Assembly (NCBI GenBank): GCA_020024475.1
Contig: JAHHTS010000009.1
Span: 1 to 43,332, forward strand
Direction: 5' to 3'
From: Oscillospiraceae bacterium
GTDB lineage: Bacteria > Bacillota > Clostridia > Oscillospirales > Ruminococcaceae
DNA length: 43,332 nucleotides
Shown here one piece after another: positions 27,285-35,974 of this stretch; within the stretch, counting starts at the first letter, position 1; every line of letters begins with the position of its first letter. The translations under genes were made by a program, and so were the position numbers. The notes below the pieces were generated by a model that saw only the letters and a list, made by a program, of their open reading frames with translations, did not search any database and had not been told where the DNA came from.

Positions 27285-27286
27285 AT

Positions 27287-28402
27287 ATGGATGTTATTGA
27301 TTTGTTTGCCGGTGTTGGAGGCTTTTCAAATGGTTTCAGAAAGGCGGGATACAATGTTATTCTTGCCAACGAAATAGATCAAAGTATTGCAGAAAGCTAT
27401 TCCAAAAATCATCCAAATACAAAAATGATTAATGATGATATAAAAAATCTTTTGCCTTATGTTAAAGGTTTAAAAGGAAAAGTTGATGTAATTATCGGTG
27501 GGCCACCTTGTCAAGGATTCTCAATGGCAGGAGCAAGAATTCGTACAAATAAATCCAGCGAATTTCTAGATGATCCGAGAAATTATCTTTTTAGACACTA
27601 TTTTGCAATTGTACAAGAAGTAGAACCTAAATTTTTTGTAATGGAAAATGTTCCAGGAATGTTATCTATGTCAGAAGGAAAAATAATTCAAGAAATAGAA
27701 CGTTTATTTTCTGATGAAAAGAATTTTATGAATGGCAAATATTATCTATATAAAAAAGTATTGAACGCTAGTGAATATGGTGTTCCACAAGAAAGAAATA
27801 GACTTATTATTTTTGGCTCAAAAAAGAAATTAAATTTTGATGAATTATTTAATGATGTAAAAAAAGAGATGATAGAATCAGGGGAAATTGTAAATCATAC
27901 AATTGAAGATGCAATATCTGATTTGAACTGGTTAGAAAGTGGCGAAGGAGCTTTTGAACAAGATTATCAAAACGCACCTATGAGTCAATACCAAAAAGAT
28001 AGAAGAAAGAATTGTACAAAACTGTTTAATCATATTGCAACTAATCATAATGAAAAAGCGATTTCAAGGATAAAAGAGTTACAGCCGGGTGGAAGAAGAT
28101 TAGATTTAAAAGAAGGAAAAAATATTAAATCCGTTCATAGCGGTGCTTATGGAAGGATGCGTTGGAACGAACAATCTAAGACAATTATCACTAGATTTGA
28201 CACACCATCTTCAGGAGTATATATACATCCTGAAAGACATAGAACTTTAACTCCACGAGAAGCAGCAAGAATTCAATCCTTTGATGATGATTTTATTTTC
28301 TATGGCAATAAAAGTTCAGTTATAAAACAAATTGGTAATGCAGTTCCACCATTGTTATCTTACTATTTAGCTAAGGTGGTAAAGAAAGCGAGTGAAATGT
28401 GA
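27287..28402 (+). CDS. C5-cytosine DNA methyltransferase, 371 aa
   Basis: All main motifs are present: DLFAGVGGFS (5-14, cofactor), GGPPCQGFS with nucleophile Cys75, ENVPGM (120-125), QERNRLIIFG, TPREAARIQSF and QIGNAVPPLL near the C-terminus. The variable region between them (about 200-290) would recognise the target. A second methylase of a different chemistry beside an adenine methylase suggests that the system marks two positions or both strands of an asymmetric site. The stop overlaps the next start (TGATG). Confidence 0.93.
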   Translation: MDVIDLFAGVGGFSNGFRKAGYNVILANEIDQSIAESYSKNHPNTKMINDDIKNLLPYVKGLKGKVDVIIGGPPCQGFSMAGARIRTNKSSEFLDDPRNYLFRHYFAIVQEVEPKFFVMENVPGMLSMSEGKIIQEIERLFSDEKNFMNGKYYLYKKVLNASEYGVPQERNRLIIFGSKKKLNFDELFNDVKKEMIESGEIVNHTIEDAISDLNWLESGEGAFEQDYQNAPMSQYQKDRRKNCTKLFNHIATNHNEKAISRIKELQPGGRRLDLKEGKNIKSVHSGAYGRMRWNEQSKTIITRFDTPSSGVYIHPERHRTLTPREAARIQSFDDDFIFYGNKSSVIKQIGNAVPPLLSYYLAKVVKKASEM

Positions 28403-29817
28403 TGAATATTGAAGATTACTTAGATAACTTAATAGAAGTAGGGTTAGAAAAGAATCATTGGTTTATGACGAAACAAACGATGAGCGATTTTTACTTTCCT
28501 TTTTATGTTGGGCATATAGTAGAAACTTACGCAACAAAACATATGCCAAACCAAAATTATCAAATGTATTATACACAATGTTTTAAAGATAACCCTGAAA
28601 CACGTGAACTTTATCCAAAACAATGCGAATCAGAAAATACATATAGGAATTCTATTATTGCAGAATTTGTTGGTCTAATTGAGCGTACAGATAATCAATA
28701 CGCTCACGCAAATGTTACTAACGCATATTTGAGATTGAAGTCTTACTTAACAAAAGCAGCTGACGTTTCAGAACACAAAGATATCGTTGATAGACAAATT
28801 GAAAAATTGTGTTTAAACGTTATAGATTCCAGAAAAATGAGTGATGTCAGAGAAGTTACTATTTTCCCAATCATTTTCATTTATAAAATATTACTAGGCT
28901 TATATTCAAAATACGGAGATTCAAAATTAACTTATGAAGAGTTTTCACTATTTGTTATGAGAGCAAAAAATTATCAAGAATATGATCAAGTAATGAATTT
29001 GATTGAACAGTACAGAAAACATAATTACAATAATTCTTATGATTTAAAAATAAGGAAAATATTAAAACATCAAAGTACAACGAATGTAAGATTTGACACA
29101 ATGATTGGCTCTTTAACTCATATCGATTACAAGAAAAACGAATATTACAGAATATCAAATTCTCAAGAGTCTTATGATTATATGCAAAAGATAGTTGAGA
29201 TATATGAAAATTCCGATATTGCTAAAATAACAGATAAAAACAAATTAAAAACATTTATGCAAAGCCAGTACTATTTTACTGGGGAAATTGACAAGGTCGA
29301 TCTAGGAAAATCTATATCTGCAGAAGAATTTAAGCAAATGATAGAAAATGAAGATAAGTTCCTGAAAGAATTAGAACGATTAGCAAAAAAATATGGAGAA
29401 CAAGGGACAACAACTATACAATCTGAGGTGCGTTTGAGCAGTGTGCAGCAAGCGTTCAGAGATAAATTAATAGAACAATATGGACAAAAATGCTTATTAT
29501 GTGGTGTAACACATAAAGATATGCTGGTAGCAAGTCATATAAAAGATGCAGCAAAATCAAATATATTTGAAAAAGCCGATTTCAATAATGGATTACTACT
29601 ATGTGCAAATCACGATAAATTATTTGATAAGTTCTTAATTACTTTTAATTTTTACGATGGGAAAATTCAAATATCTAAAACTCTATCAGATGAAGAAAAG
29701 AATATTTGTCAATTAGATGAAAATTATTGCTTACCCGAAGAAATGTTAACACCAGAACGTAGTGAATATTTAATGTGGCATAATGAAGAATATCATAAGA
29801 AGGAAAGTGAAAGATAA
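28402..29817 (+). CDS. HNH endonuclease with large N-terminal domain, 471 aa
   Basis: The start is taken as ATG 28402 in the TGATG overlap (GTG 28399 is possible). Residues about 350-430 are an HNH_2-type nuclease: CLLCG near 363, ASHIKD near 378 with the catalytic His, and NGLLLCANHDKLFD near 396-409. The first 340 residues are helical, charged and unrecognised; they may bind DNA or the helicase partner. This is the best candidate for the cutting subunit of the operon. The stop overlaps the helicase start (TAATG). The tail is KKESER. Confidence 0.85.
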   Translation: MNIEDYLDNLIEVGLEKNHWFMTKQTMSDFYFPFYVGHIVETYATKHMPNQNYQMYYTQCFKDNPETRELYPKQCESENTYRNSIIAEFVGLIERTDNQYAHANVTNAYLRLKSYLTKAADVSEHKDIVDRQIEKLCLNVIDSRKMSDVREVTIFPIIFIYKILLGLYSKYGDSKLTYEEFSLFVMRAKNYQEYDQVMNLIEQYRKHNYNNSYDLKIRKILKHQSTTNVRFDTMIGSLTHIDYKKNEYYRISNSQESYDYMQKIVEIYENSDIAKITDKNKLKTFMQSQYYFTGEIDKVDLGKSISAEEFKQMIENEDKFLKELERLAKKYGEQGTTTIQSEVRLSSVQQAFRDKLIEQYGQKCLLCGVTHKDMLVASHIKDAAKSNIFEKADFNNGLLLCANHDKLFDKFLITFNFYDGKIQISKTLSDEEKNICQLDENYCLPEEMLTPERSEYLMWHNEEYHKKESER

Positions 29818-32627
29818 TGAGAAAACTTTGTAACAATCCTTTTACAGCAAAATATTGTTTTAATGAATTGGAATTAAAAAAAAGTGGATCAGATGTAGAA
29901 AGAATTGGAACAACATTATTCAATTCTAAGATAAAGTTGACACCACACCAAATACAAGCAGCTTTATTTGCGTTTCAGTCACCCCTCAGAAAAGGAGTAA
30001 TATTAGCAGATGAAGTTGGTTTAGGTAAAACCATTGAAGCGGGTATTGTAATCGCTCAAACGTGGTTTGAAAAAAAAGGCAAAGTTTTAATAATTTCTCC
30101 TGCGGCATTGATGAGACAATGGCAAAATGAATTGGAAGAAAAATTTGGTTTAGAATCAATTATATTAGATAGAAAATTATATAATAAAAAAATAAAATCA
30201 GGTTATTCGAATCCAGTAAAGGCAATAGATACTAATATTGTTATATGTTCTTATCAAATGTGTTCTTCTTTTAAGGATGATATTAGAGCTGCAAGATTTC
30301 AATTAGTAGTAATTGATGAAGCTCATAAATTACGAAATGTACACAATGAAAAAAGTCTAACTGCTAATAATGTTAAATATGCTGTAGAACATTTTAAAAA
30401 ACTATTATTGACAGCAACTCCGATACAAAACAATCTAATGGATTTGTATGGTTTGTGTTCAATTATAGACGAAGATATTTTTGGAGACAAAGATATTTTC
30501 CGATATAATTACATTAAAAAATATGATGAAAATGAAGAAGAATTAGAGCAAAGATTAGATTGTGTTTTGCATAGAACATTAAGAAGTCAGGTACAACAGT
30601 ATATTCAATTTACTAATAGAATTCCAAAAACTTTCTCGTTTGATTTAACCGATGAAGAAAAGAAAGTTTATGATCGAATAAGACTACTTTTAAATGATTC
30701 AGATGAAGAATCGTATTTGATACCAAATGCACAGAAACATTTGTTAGTATTAATTTTATGTAAATTAATGGGTTCTTCGATGCACTCTATTGTTTTTACA
30801 TTAAATAAAATGAAAGCTAGATTAGAATCTTTGCGTGATGGAAATAATTATGTTGATGATTTTGGTGATGAATATGACGATTTGGAACTAGAATGCACGA
30901 ATGATGATGAAATAGATTTAGAAAAATTAGAAAGAGAAATTTCTAATTTAGACGAGATAATTCAGATGGCAGACAGTGTTCAAAATGAAAGTAAATATTA
31001 TGCACTTTTAGATGCCTTAGAATATTCATTTGATCATCTAAGAAAACTAGGTGCTGCAGAAAAAGTCTTAATATTTACAGAGTCTAGAAGAACGCAAGAT
31101 TATTTATATGAGACCTTAAAAAAAGATGGATATACAGATATTTTGCTCTATAACGGTAGTAACAACAGTGAAGAATCTAAAAAAATATATAATGACTGGA
31201 TTAATAAAGAACAAAACCAGGATAAAATCAATTCAAACAAAAGCATTAATATGCGTTCCGCAATTTTAGATAAGTTTAAAAATGATGGCAAAATACTTAT
31301 CGCTACAGAAGCTGGGGCGGAAGGATTAAACTTACAATTTTGTTCTTTAGTTATCAATTATGATTTACCGTGGAATCCTCAAAGAGTCGAGCAACGTATT
31401 GGTCGTTGTCATAGATTTGGTCAATTGTTTGATGTTGTTGTAATCAACTTTATAAGTTCTAATAATGTTGTGGAACAAAGAATTTACGAATTATTAAATA
31501 GTAAATTCAAATTGTTCGAAGAAATTCTCGGATCTAGTGATTCGGTTTTAGGAACCATTGAAGATGGAAAAGATATAGAGAAAGCAATCGTAGACATTTA
31601 TTCTAAATGCAGAAACAATGAAGAAATAAATAAAGCATTTGATGAATTACAAGAAAAATATAAAGATGACATTTCTCAGTCAATGAAAAAAACTAAAGAA
31701 GAATTATTGGATAATTTTGAAGAAGATGTTCAAAATTATTTTGCAGATGTTATGGTTTCAACAGAAAAAAGTATTTCTAATGTTGAAAAACTATTATGGA
31801 AACTTTTAGTTTCAATCTGGAATTCTGATATAAAGCTATGCAATGAAGAATCGTATGCTTTTATTTTAAAAAATAAAAAATATTGTTTATCTTCACGTAA
31901 TTTAAATGACGAATTTATTGATTTTAATTTAACAACAACATTAGGAAAAAAATTGTTAGACGAAGCGAAAAACATTAGCATAAACAAGGGACACATTAAA
32001 TTTGATATAACTAATTATCCTTATAAATTAACACGTATATCTAAGTTACGTGGAAGTAAAGGTGTAATAACACTAAGGAAATTAGTTATTGAGTCTTTTG
32101 AAAACGAAGAATATTTAATATTCAACGGTATTTTAGATAATGGAGAAAGATTAGATTCTGAAATATGTGAAACATTGTTCAGACTAAATACTGAGGAATA
32201 TGATGAAGTGATTTGTAATACATCCTTGATTAATGATTTAATTAGCGACTCAAAAATTAATGTTGAATCAACATTAAATGATGCACAATTAAAGAACAAC
32301 GCTTATTTAAGTGAAGAAATTTCTAAAATAAATGCTTGGGCAGATGATAAAATTCAATCTGTTCAAATGGATGTAGAAGCAATGCGTTTACAAAGGAAAG
32401 ATTTACAAATGCAATCTGACTTAGCTACAAATATGCAAGATAAAGAAAATTTAGAAAATAAAATTTTGCAGATAAGTTCTAGGATAAGACAAAGTTGGAT
32501 GAAACTTGCTGTGGCCGAAGAAGAAGTAGAAACTGAGAGAAAGAATATGATAGACGCAATTAGAAAAGAAAATATGAAAAAATCGTATGTAGAAGACGTT
32601 TTTACAGTTTCTTTCGAGGTAATATAA
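29817..32627 (+). CDS. SNF2-family (RapA/DrmD-like) DNA translocase, 936 aa
   Basis: The N-terminal motor has KLTPHQIQAALFAFQSP, Walker A ADEVGLGKTIEAG (about 63-75), Walker B VIDEAHKLRN near 166 and TATPIQNN near 199. The second motor lobe has EGLNLQ near 501 and QRIGRCHRFGQ near 525, so both lobes look active. From about 560 the chain is acidic and helical, with a coiled coil near 845-905. The closest named relatives I can think of are RapA/HepA and the DISARM helicase DrmD. In this operon it probably translocates on DNA and works with the HNH proteins. The ends overlap both neighbours. Confidence 0.88.
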   Translation: MRKLCNNPFTAKYCFNELELKKSGSDVERIGTTLFNSKIKLTPHQIQAALFAFQSPLRKGVILADEVGLGKTIEAGIVIAQTWFEKKGKVLIISPAALMRQWQNELEEKFGLESIILDRKLYNKKIKSGYSNPVKAIDTNIVICSYQMCSSFKDDIRAARFQLVVIDEAHKLRNVHNEKSLTANNVKYAVEHFKKLLLTATPIQNNLMDLYGLCSIIDEDIFGDKDIFRYNYIKKYDENEEELEQRLDCVLHRTLRSQVQQYIQFTNRIPKTFSFDLTDEEKKVYDRIRLLLNDSDEESYLIPNAQKHLLVLILCKLMGSSMHSIVFTLNKMKARLESLRDGNNYVDDFGDEYDDLELECTNDDEIDLEKLEREISNLDEIIQMADSVQNESKYYALLDALEYSFDHLRKLGAAEKVLIFTESRRTQDYLYETLKKDGYTDILLYNGSNNSEESKKIYNDWINKEQNQDKINSNKSINMRSAILDKFKNDGKILIATEAGAEGLNLQFCSLVINYDLPWNPQRVEQRIGRCHRFGQLFDVVVINFISSNNVVEQRIYELLNSKFKLFEEILGSSDSVLGTIEDGKDIEKAIVDIYSKCRNNEEINKAFDELQEKYKDDISQSMKKTKEELLDNFEEDVQNYFADVMVSTEKSISNVEKLLWKLLVSIWNSDIKLCNEESYAFILKNKKYCLSSRNLNDEFIDFNLTTTLGKKLLDEAKNISINKGHIKFDITNYPYKLTRISKLRGSKGVITLRKLVIESFENEEYLIFNGILDNGERLDSEICETLFRLNTEEYDEVICNTSLINDLISDSKINVESTLNDAQLKNNAYLSEEISKINAWADDKIQSVQMDVEAMRLQRKDLQMQSDLATNMQDKENLENKILQISSRIRQSWMKLAVAEEEVETERKNMIDAIRKENMKKSYVEDVFTVSFEVI

Positions 32628-33430
32628 TGAAAGATTTATGGATGCAAGATATAATGACACAAAAATTTCTTGATAGCGACGCTACAAGAATTATTATGTT
32701 ATATGCTATTACAAATAAAGGAATAAAAAAGATTTATAAAAAAATAGAAATATTAGAATTTATTTATCGAACATATTCCGATAACAAGGAATTAGCAAAT
32801 ATTAATCCAGATATAAAAATCAGAAATATACATAGATATGGTTTATTGGATATAAAAGGAATATTAAATAATGCTATAGAAGAATGGAAATCTTATGCTC
32901 AGAATGGCGTTTTGAATTCGGATGAAAGATATATATATTTAAATATTTGCGAAGAGGATCTAAATAGTTTGACATTATATACAAAACGATTGTGTAAGAT
33001 GCTAGAAAAAAAGTATTTTGATATTGAAATAACTCCACCTAAAGATGTTTCTATAGTGGAGTGCAGAAATGATAGTGATTTGAACTCCTTTGGAAAAAGC
33101 CTATATAGAAATAGAGTATTTGAAGATGTTCAGTATTGTCCCTTATGTGAAGAAACACATATTGAAAACTTATATGTAGTTCATATTCTACCTGAAGAGT
33201 TTTGTGAAGATTTTGAAGTTATAGATAAGAATAATGGATTAATAATGTGTAAACAACACGCTATTGATTATTTACAAAAAAAATTTCTGTTTAATGAATT
33301 AGGATTTGTTGAAAATATAAAATCTAATATTGTTGATGAAAGAATGCATTTGAGTTTAGAGATAAAAAATAAAGAAAGAAGAAATTATATACGACGATAT
33401 TATGAAGAAATGGATAATAAGAAATCTTAG
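32627..33430 (+). CDS. Second HNH-like protein, 267 aa
   Basis: The C-terminal part has a treble-clef HNH pattern: YCPLCEE near 170, VVHILPEE near 185 in the catalytic His position, and NNGLIMCKQHAIDYLQKKF near 202-220. This is the same layout as the first HNH protein but more divergent, so it may be a structural partner or a second nuclease. The N-terminal 150 residues are unrecognised. It starts inside the helicase stop (TAATG) and is the last gene of the tightly coupled block. Confidence 0.7.
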   Translation: MKDLWMQDIMTQKFLDSDATRIIMLYAITNKGIKKIYKKIEILEFIYRTYSDNKELANINPDIKIRNIHRYGLLDIKGILNNAIEEWKSYAQNGVLNSDERYIYLNICEEDLNSLTLYTKRLCKMLEKKYFDIEITPPKDVSIVECRNDSDLNSFGKSLYRNRVFEDVQYCPLCEETHIENLYVVHILPEEFCEDFEVIDKNNGLIMCKQHAIDYLQKKFLFNELGFVENIKSNIVDERMHLSLEIKNKERRNYIRRYYEEMDNKKS

Positions 33431-33471
33431 AATTTTTCGCATTTTTGAAAATTGTTTGGAAGGATACAGAT

Positions 33472-34446
33472 ATGGAAACAAAACCAAGAATTATATGCTT
33501 GCTAAAACTATTAGAAAAATATACGGATGAGGAACACCAACTTACTACAACGGAATTATCTAATATGCTTGAAAGTGAATATGGATTAACAGTACACAGA
33601 GTGACCTTTAAAAGAGATATAGAAGCTTTACAAGAAATTGGATATGACATTGTAGAAATAAGATCATCACAAAATAAATATTTTTTAGGTGATAGAAAGT
33701 TTGAATTACCTGAGTTGAAATTACTTATTGATGCAGTGGAATCTTCAAAGTTCATTACATCGAATAAAAGTAAAATATTAATAGATAAAATAAATGATTT
33801 AGCAAGTATCTATCAGGTCAAGAAATTAAAAAGAAACAACTATGTTGTTAAAAATATTAAGCCTGATAATGAACAGATATATTACATCGTTGATGCGATC
33901 AATGATGCTATAAACGAAAATAGACAAATATCATTTCGGTATTATGATTTCACTGGATTGAAGAAAAAAGTGTTAAAGAACAATGGCGAAGTTTATACGA
34001 TTAGTCCATATCACCTCACTTGGAATGGTGACTATTACTATGTTTTAGGATACTCTGAAAAACGTGGTAAAGTTATTTCTTTCCGAGTAGATCGTATAGC
34101 AACGATACCAACCATTCTTGAAAAAGAAAGTTATCCACAACCTAATGATTTTGACCTTAATGAGTTCACAAAAACTGCTTTTAGAATGTTTGAAGGTGAT
34201 GTTGTTGAGGTTGATCTTCGTTGTGACAACAGTTTGATGAAAACAATTATTGACAAGTTTGGTGAAGACGTAACTACCCTTGCTTATGATATGAACTCAT
34301 TTAGAGTGATTACAGACGTTGCTGCAAGTCCTACATTTTATGGGTGGGTATTTGGTTTCTCTGGTAAAATACAAATACTTGGTCCGGAAAATGTAAAAGA
34401 AGAATATAAAAAAATGGTTATGGAAACAGCAAAGATAATGGATTAA
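33472..34446 (+). CDS. WYL-domain transcriptional regulator, 324 aa
   Basis: ATG 33472 with AAGGA upstream is preferred; an earlier in-frame TTG at 33445 has no ribosome site. An N-terminal winged helix (TTTELSNMLESEYGLTVHRVTFKRDIEALQEIGYDI) precedes the WYL domain (about 140-230; ISFRYYDF, YTISPYHLTWNGDYYYVLGYSE, VISFRVDRI) and a C-terminal WCX-like region. WYL proteins are frequent regulators of defence systems and sense nucleic acid or nucleotide ligands. It lies 41 bases after the HNH-like gene and may control the cargo operon. Confidence 0.88.
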   Translation: METKPRIICLLKLLEKYTDEEHQLTTTELSNMLESEYGLTVHRVTFKRDIEALQEIGYDIVEIRSSQNKYFLGDRKFELPELKLLIDAVESSKFITSNKSKILIDKINDLASIYQVKKLKRNNYVVKNIKPDNEQIYYIVDAINDAINENRQISFRYYDFTGLKKKVLKNNGEVYTISPYHLTWNGDYYYVLGYSEKRGKVISFRVDRIATIPTILEKESYPQPNDFDLNEFTKTAFRMFEGDVVEVDLRCDNSLMKTIIDKFGEDVTTLAYDMNSFRVITDVAASPTFYGWVFGFSGKIQILGPENVKEEYKKMVMETAKIMD

Positions 34447-34481
34447 TCTTAATCTATTTAAGATAAAATGTAGGATAAATT

Positions 34482-35084
34482 ATGAAAATCGAAAATATTG
34501 AAAAGTATTTTAAAGTAAACCCAGGAGCATATTATTATAAGGATGGAAAACAATACTGGCAATCAGTTCATTATGGTAGCTATAATCGGTACAACACAGC
34601 AAAAGAACAAATAAAAAAACCAACTGTAGAAATAGAAGTTATCATTAATTATATCAATGAATTTTTAGAAACTATAAATATAGCTACGGTTGAAAATCCT
34701 ATAATGAAACCCGACAAAATTGACTACGGTGTAATTAAAACTCAATTTAATTTAGATGATATAAGAGATTTGATTTGGCTAAAATTCACAAAAGATAAAT
34801 ATGTTGGTGTAGTTGCTACAAGCAATGACATTAATTTTGATATTCCACCAGATGCACTTAGTTATGATTTGAGGGACAAAGAAGGTTGGAAATACAATTC
34901 AGCAGGAATTTTGTTGCATAAATTAAATAAAACTTGGGATGAATCTTTTGTTCTGGTTTTCCCATTAAAAAATCTTAGTAAAAGTTGTAAATATACTAGG
35001 CACCAGATAGAGATAGGTGTAGGAAATTACCTCACTGAGCAAGACGTTCCAATTATTGATTTTTTTTCGCACAATATCGGCTAA
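34482..35084 (+). CDS. Unrecognised cargo protein, 200 aa
   Basis: A soluble mixed alpha/beta protein without signal peptide or membrane segment. Notable stretches are AYYYKDGKQYWQSVHYG near 16-32 and the C-terminal GVGNYLTEQDVPIIDFFSHN. No family was recognised. It follows the WYL gene after 35 bases containing a small perfect hairpin (34446-34452 with 34458-34464) without a T run. The ribosome site is weak. Confidence 0.65.
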   Translation: MKIENIEKYFKVNPGAYYYKDGKQYWQSVHYGSYNRYNTAKEQIKKPTVEIEVIINYINEFLETINIATVENPIMKPDKIDYGVIKTQFNLDDIRDLIWLKFTKDKYVGVVATSNDINFDIPPDALSYDLRDKEGWKYNSAGILLHKLNKTWDESFVLVFPLKNLSKSCKYTRHQIEIGVGNYLTEQDVPIIDFFSHNIG

Positions 35085-35130
35085 TTTTTATATCAAATCC
35101 ATTTTTAATAAAAATCAGAAGGTTATATCA

Positions 35131-35619
35131 ATGAATAAAGAATTAAAATTACAAACTTGTTGTTTCACTGGTCATAGAGTAATACCTCAAGGCGAAGAAA
35201 CGAAGATACTTGCAAGAGTAAAGTCACGCATAGACAGACTTATATTAGATGGAGTTTTATATTTCGGTGTTGGTGGAGCATTAGGCTTTGATACAATGAT
35301 GGCAGAATATCTGATTGAGAGAAGGAAAAGAAATTCAAGGATAAAAATTATTGAAGTTTTACCCTTTCCGGAATATCGCAGTAAATGGACTGAGGAACAA
35401 AAACAAAGAGCATCTGTAATTGATGCCCAAATGGATAAAATCGTTTATTGTTATGACGAAAATAGTCGTGAAACTTACTTAGGACGTGATCGACATCTTA
35501 TTGACTGTTCTGATTATTGCATAAGCTATTGTACTCGAAATACTGATGGAACTGCATATACAGTAAGGTACGCATTGAAAAAAGTCTTTCTGTATGGAAT
35601 ATGTCATCGTTTGATATAA
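35131..35619 (+). CDS. SLOG/DUF1273 (YpsA-like) family protein, apparently frameshifted at its end
   Basis: ATG 35131 is chosen over 35056, which lies inside the previous gene; AAGG precedes it. The Rossmann-like SLOG features are CCFTGHR near 10, the GVGGALGFDTMMAEYL glycine-rich loop near 47-62, and IEVLPFPEY near 75. SLOG proteins bind nucleotides or nucleotide-derived signals and recur in defence systems. After A6 at 35578-35583 the frame ends VFLYGICHRLI, whereas the -1 frame continues SLSVWNMSSFDIKLLK to 35633, which looks like the family's usual end. So either a one-base loss or ribosomal slippage has occurred. Confidence 0.75.
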   Translation: MNKELKLQTCCFTGHRVIPQGEETKILARVKSRIDRLILDGVLYFGVGGALGFDTMMAEYLIERRKRNSRIKIIEVLPFPEYRSKWTEEQKQRASVIDAQMDKIVYCYDENSRETYLGRDRHLIDCSDYCISYCTRNTDGTAYTVRYALKKVFLYGICHRLI

Positions 35620-35655
35620 AATTATTAAAATAAAATTACATACTTATATAAAGCA

Positions 35656-35686
35656 AAAAGGTGTTGCCATAACGGTAACACCTTTT
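35656..35686. terminator. Bidirectional-looking terminator at the end of the cargo island
   Basis: AAAAGGTGTTGCC (35656-35668) pairs with GGTAACACCTTTT (35674-35686, one wobble) over a 5-base loop. The flanking A and T runs allow termination from either side. The rest of the 355-base gap (35620-35974) holds a 14-bp palindrome TTGAAAATTTTCAA at 35807-35820, an imperfect repeat at 35842-35869, and the repressor promoter and operator; no gene is seen. Confidence 0.8.
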
Positions 35687-35890
35687 CCTATTTTCCATTT
35701 ATATTGCGATCAATAAATAGGTAAAACTCGTAGAGAGACTAACTAGTATTTCAAATGCCCCTCATTATATATATACGATATAAACATCCGATTTCCTTTA
35801 AAAAAATTGAAAATTTTCAAATATAAAAGAAATGAAAAAATTGTGTTGTCTATTATTATCGACACCACAGAACTAATGTTCGAAGATGTA

Positions 35891-35919
35891 TTGAAAAATG
35901 TAACCGCTATCTATATAAT
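35891..35919 (+). promoter_or_regulatory. Promoter of the LexA-like repressor gene
   Basis: TTGAAA (35891-35896) and TATAAT (35914-35919) are 17 bases apart, a near-perfect sigma-A promoter. The predicted start of transcription falls at the left edge of the palindrome at 35924-35950. Confidence 0.75.
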
Positions 35920-35923
35920 AAGA

Positions 35924-35950
35924 CTATCGGAAACAATATGTTTACGATAG
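35924..35950. promoter_or_regulatory. Palindromic operator for the LexA-like repressor
   Basis: CTATCGGAAACA (35924-35935) and TGTTTACGATAG (35939-35950) form a 12-bp dyad with one mismatch around ATA. Placed 5 bases after the -10 box, it would block the promoter when bound, giving autorepression. No second copy with the same spacing was found by eye in the window. Confidence 0.65.
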
Positions 35951-35974
35951 AAAAATAGGAAGCGAGATAGTAAA

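Noticed and set aside
25144..33430. Calling the cargo operon DISARM, BREX, or type I/III restriction
   Set aside because: It shares a DrmD-like helicase and methylases with DISARM but lacks DrmA, DrmB and DrmC. No HsdR/HsdS, Res/Mod, PglZ or BrxC-like proteins are present.
35807..35820. TTGAAAATTTTCAA palindrome as a specific operator
   Set aside because: It is perfect but made of A/T runs in a very A+T-rich gap, so chance is likely. The dyad at 35924-35950 is much better placed.
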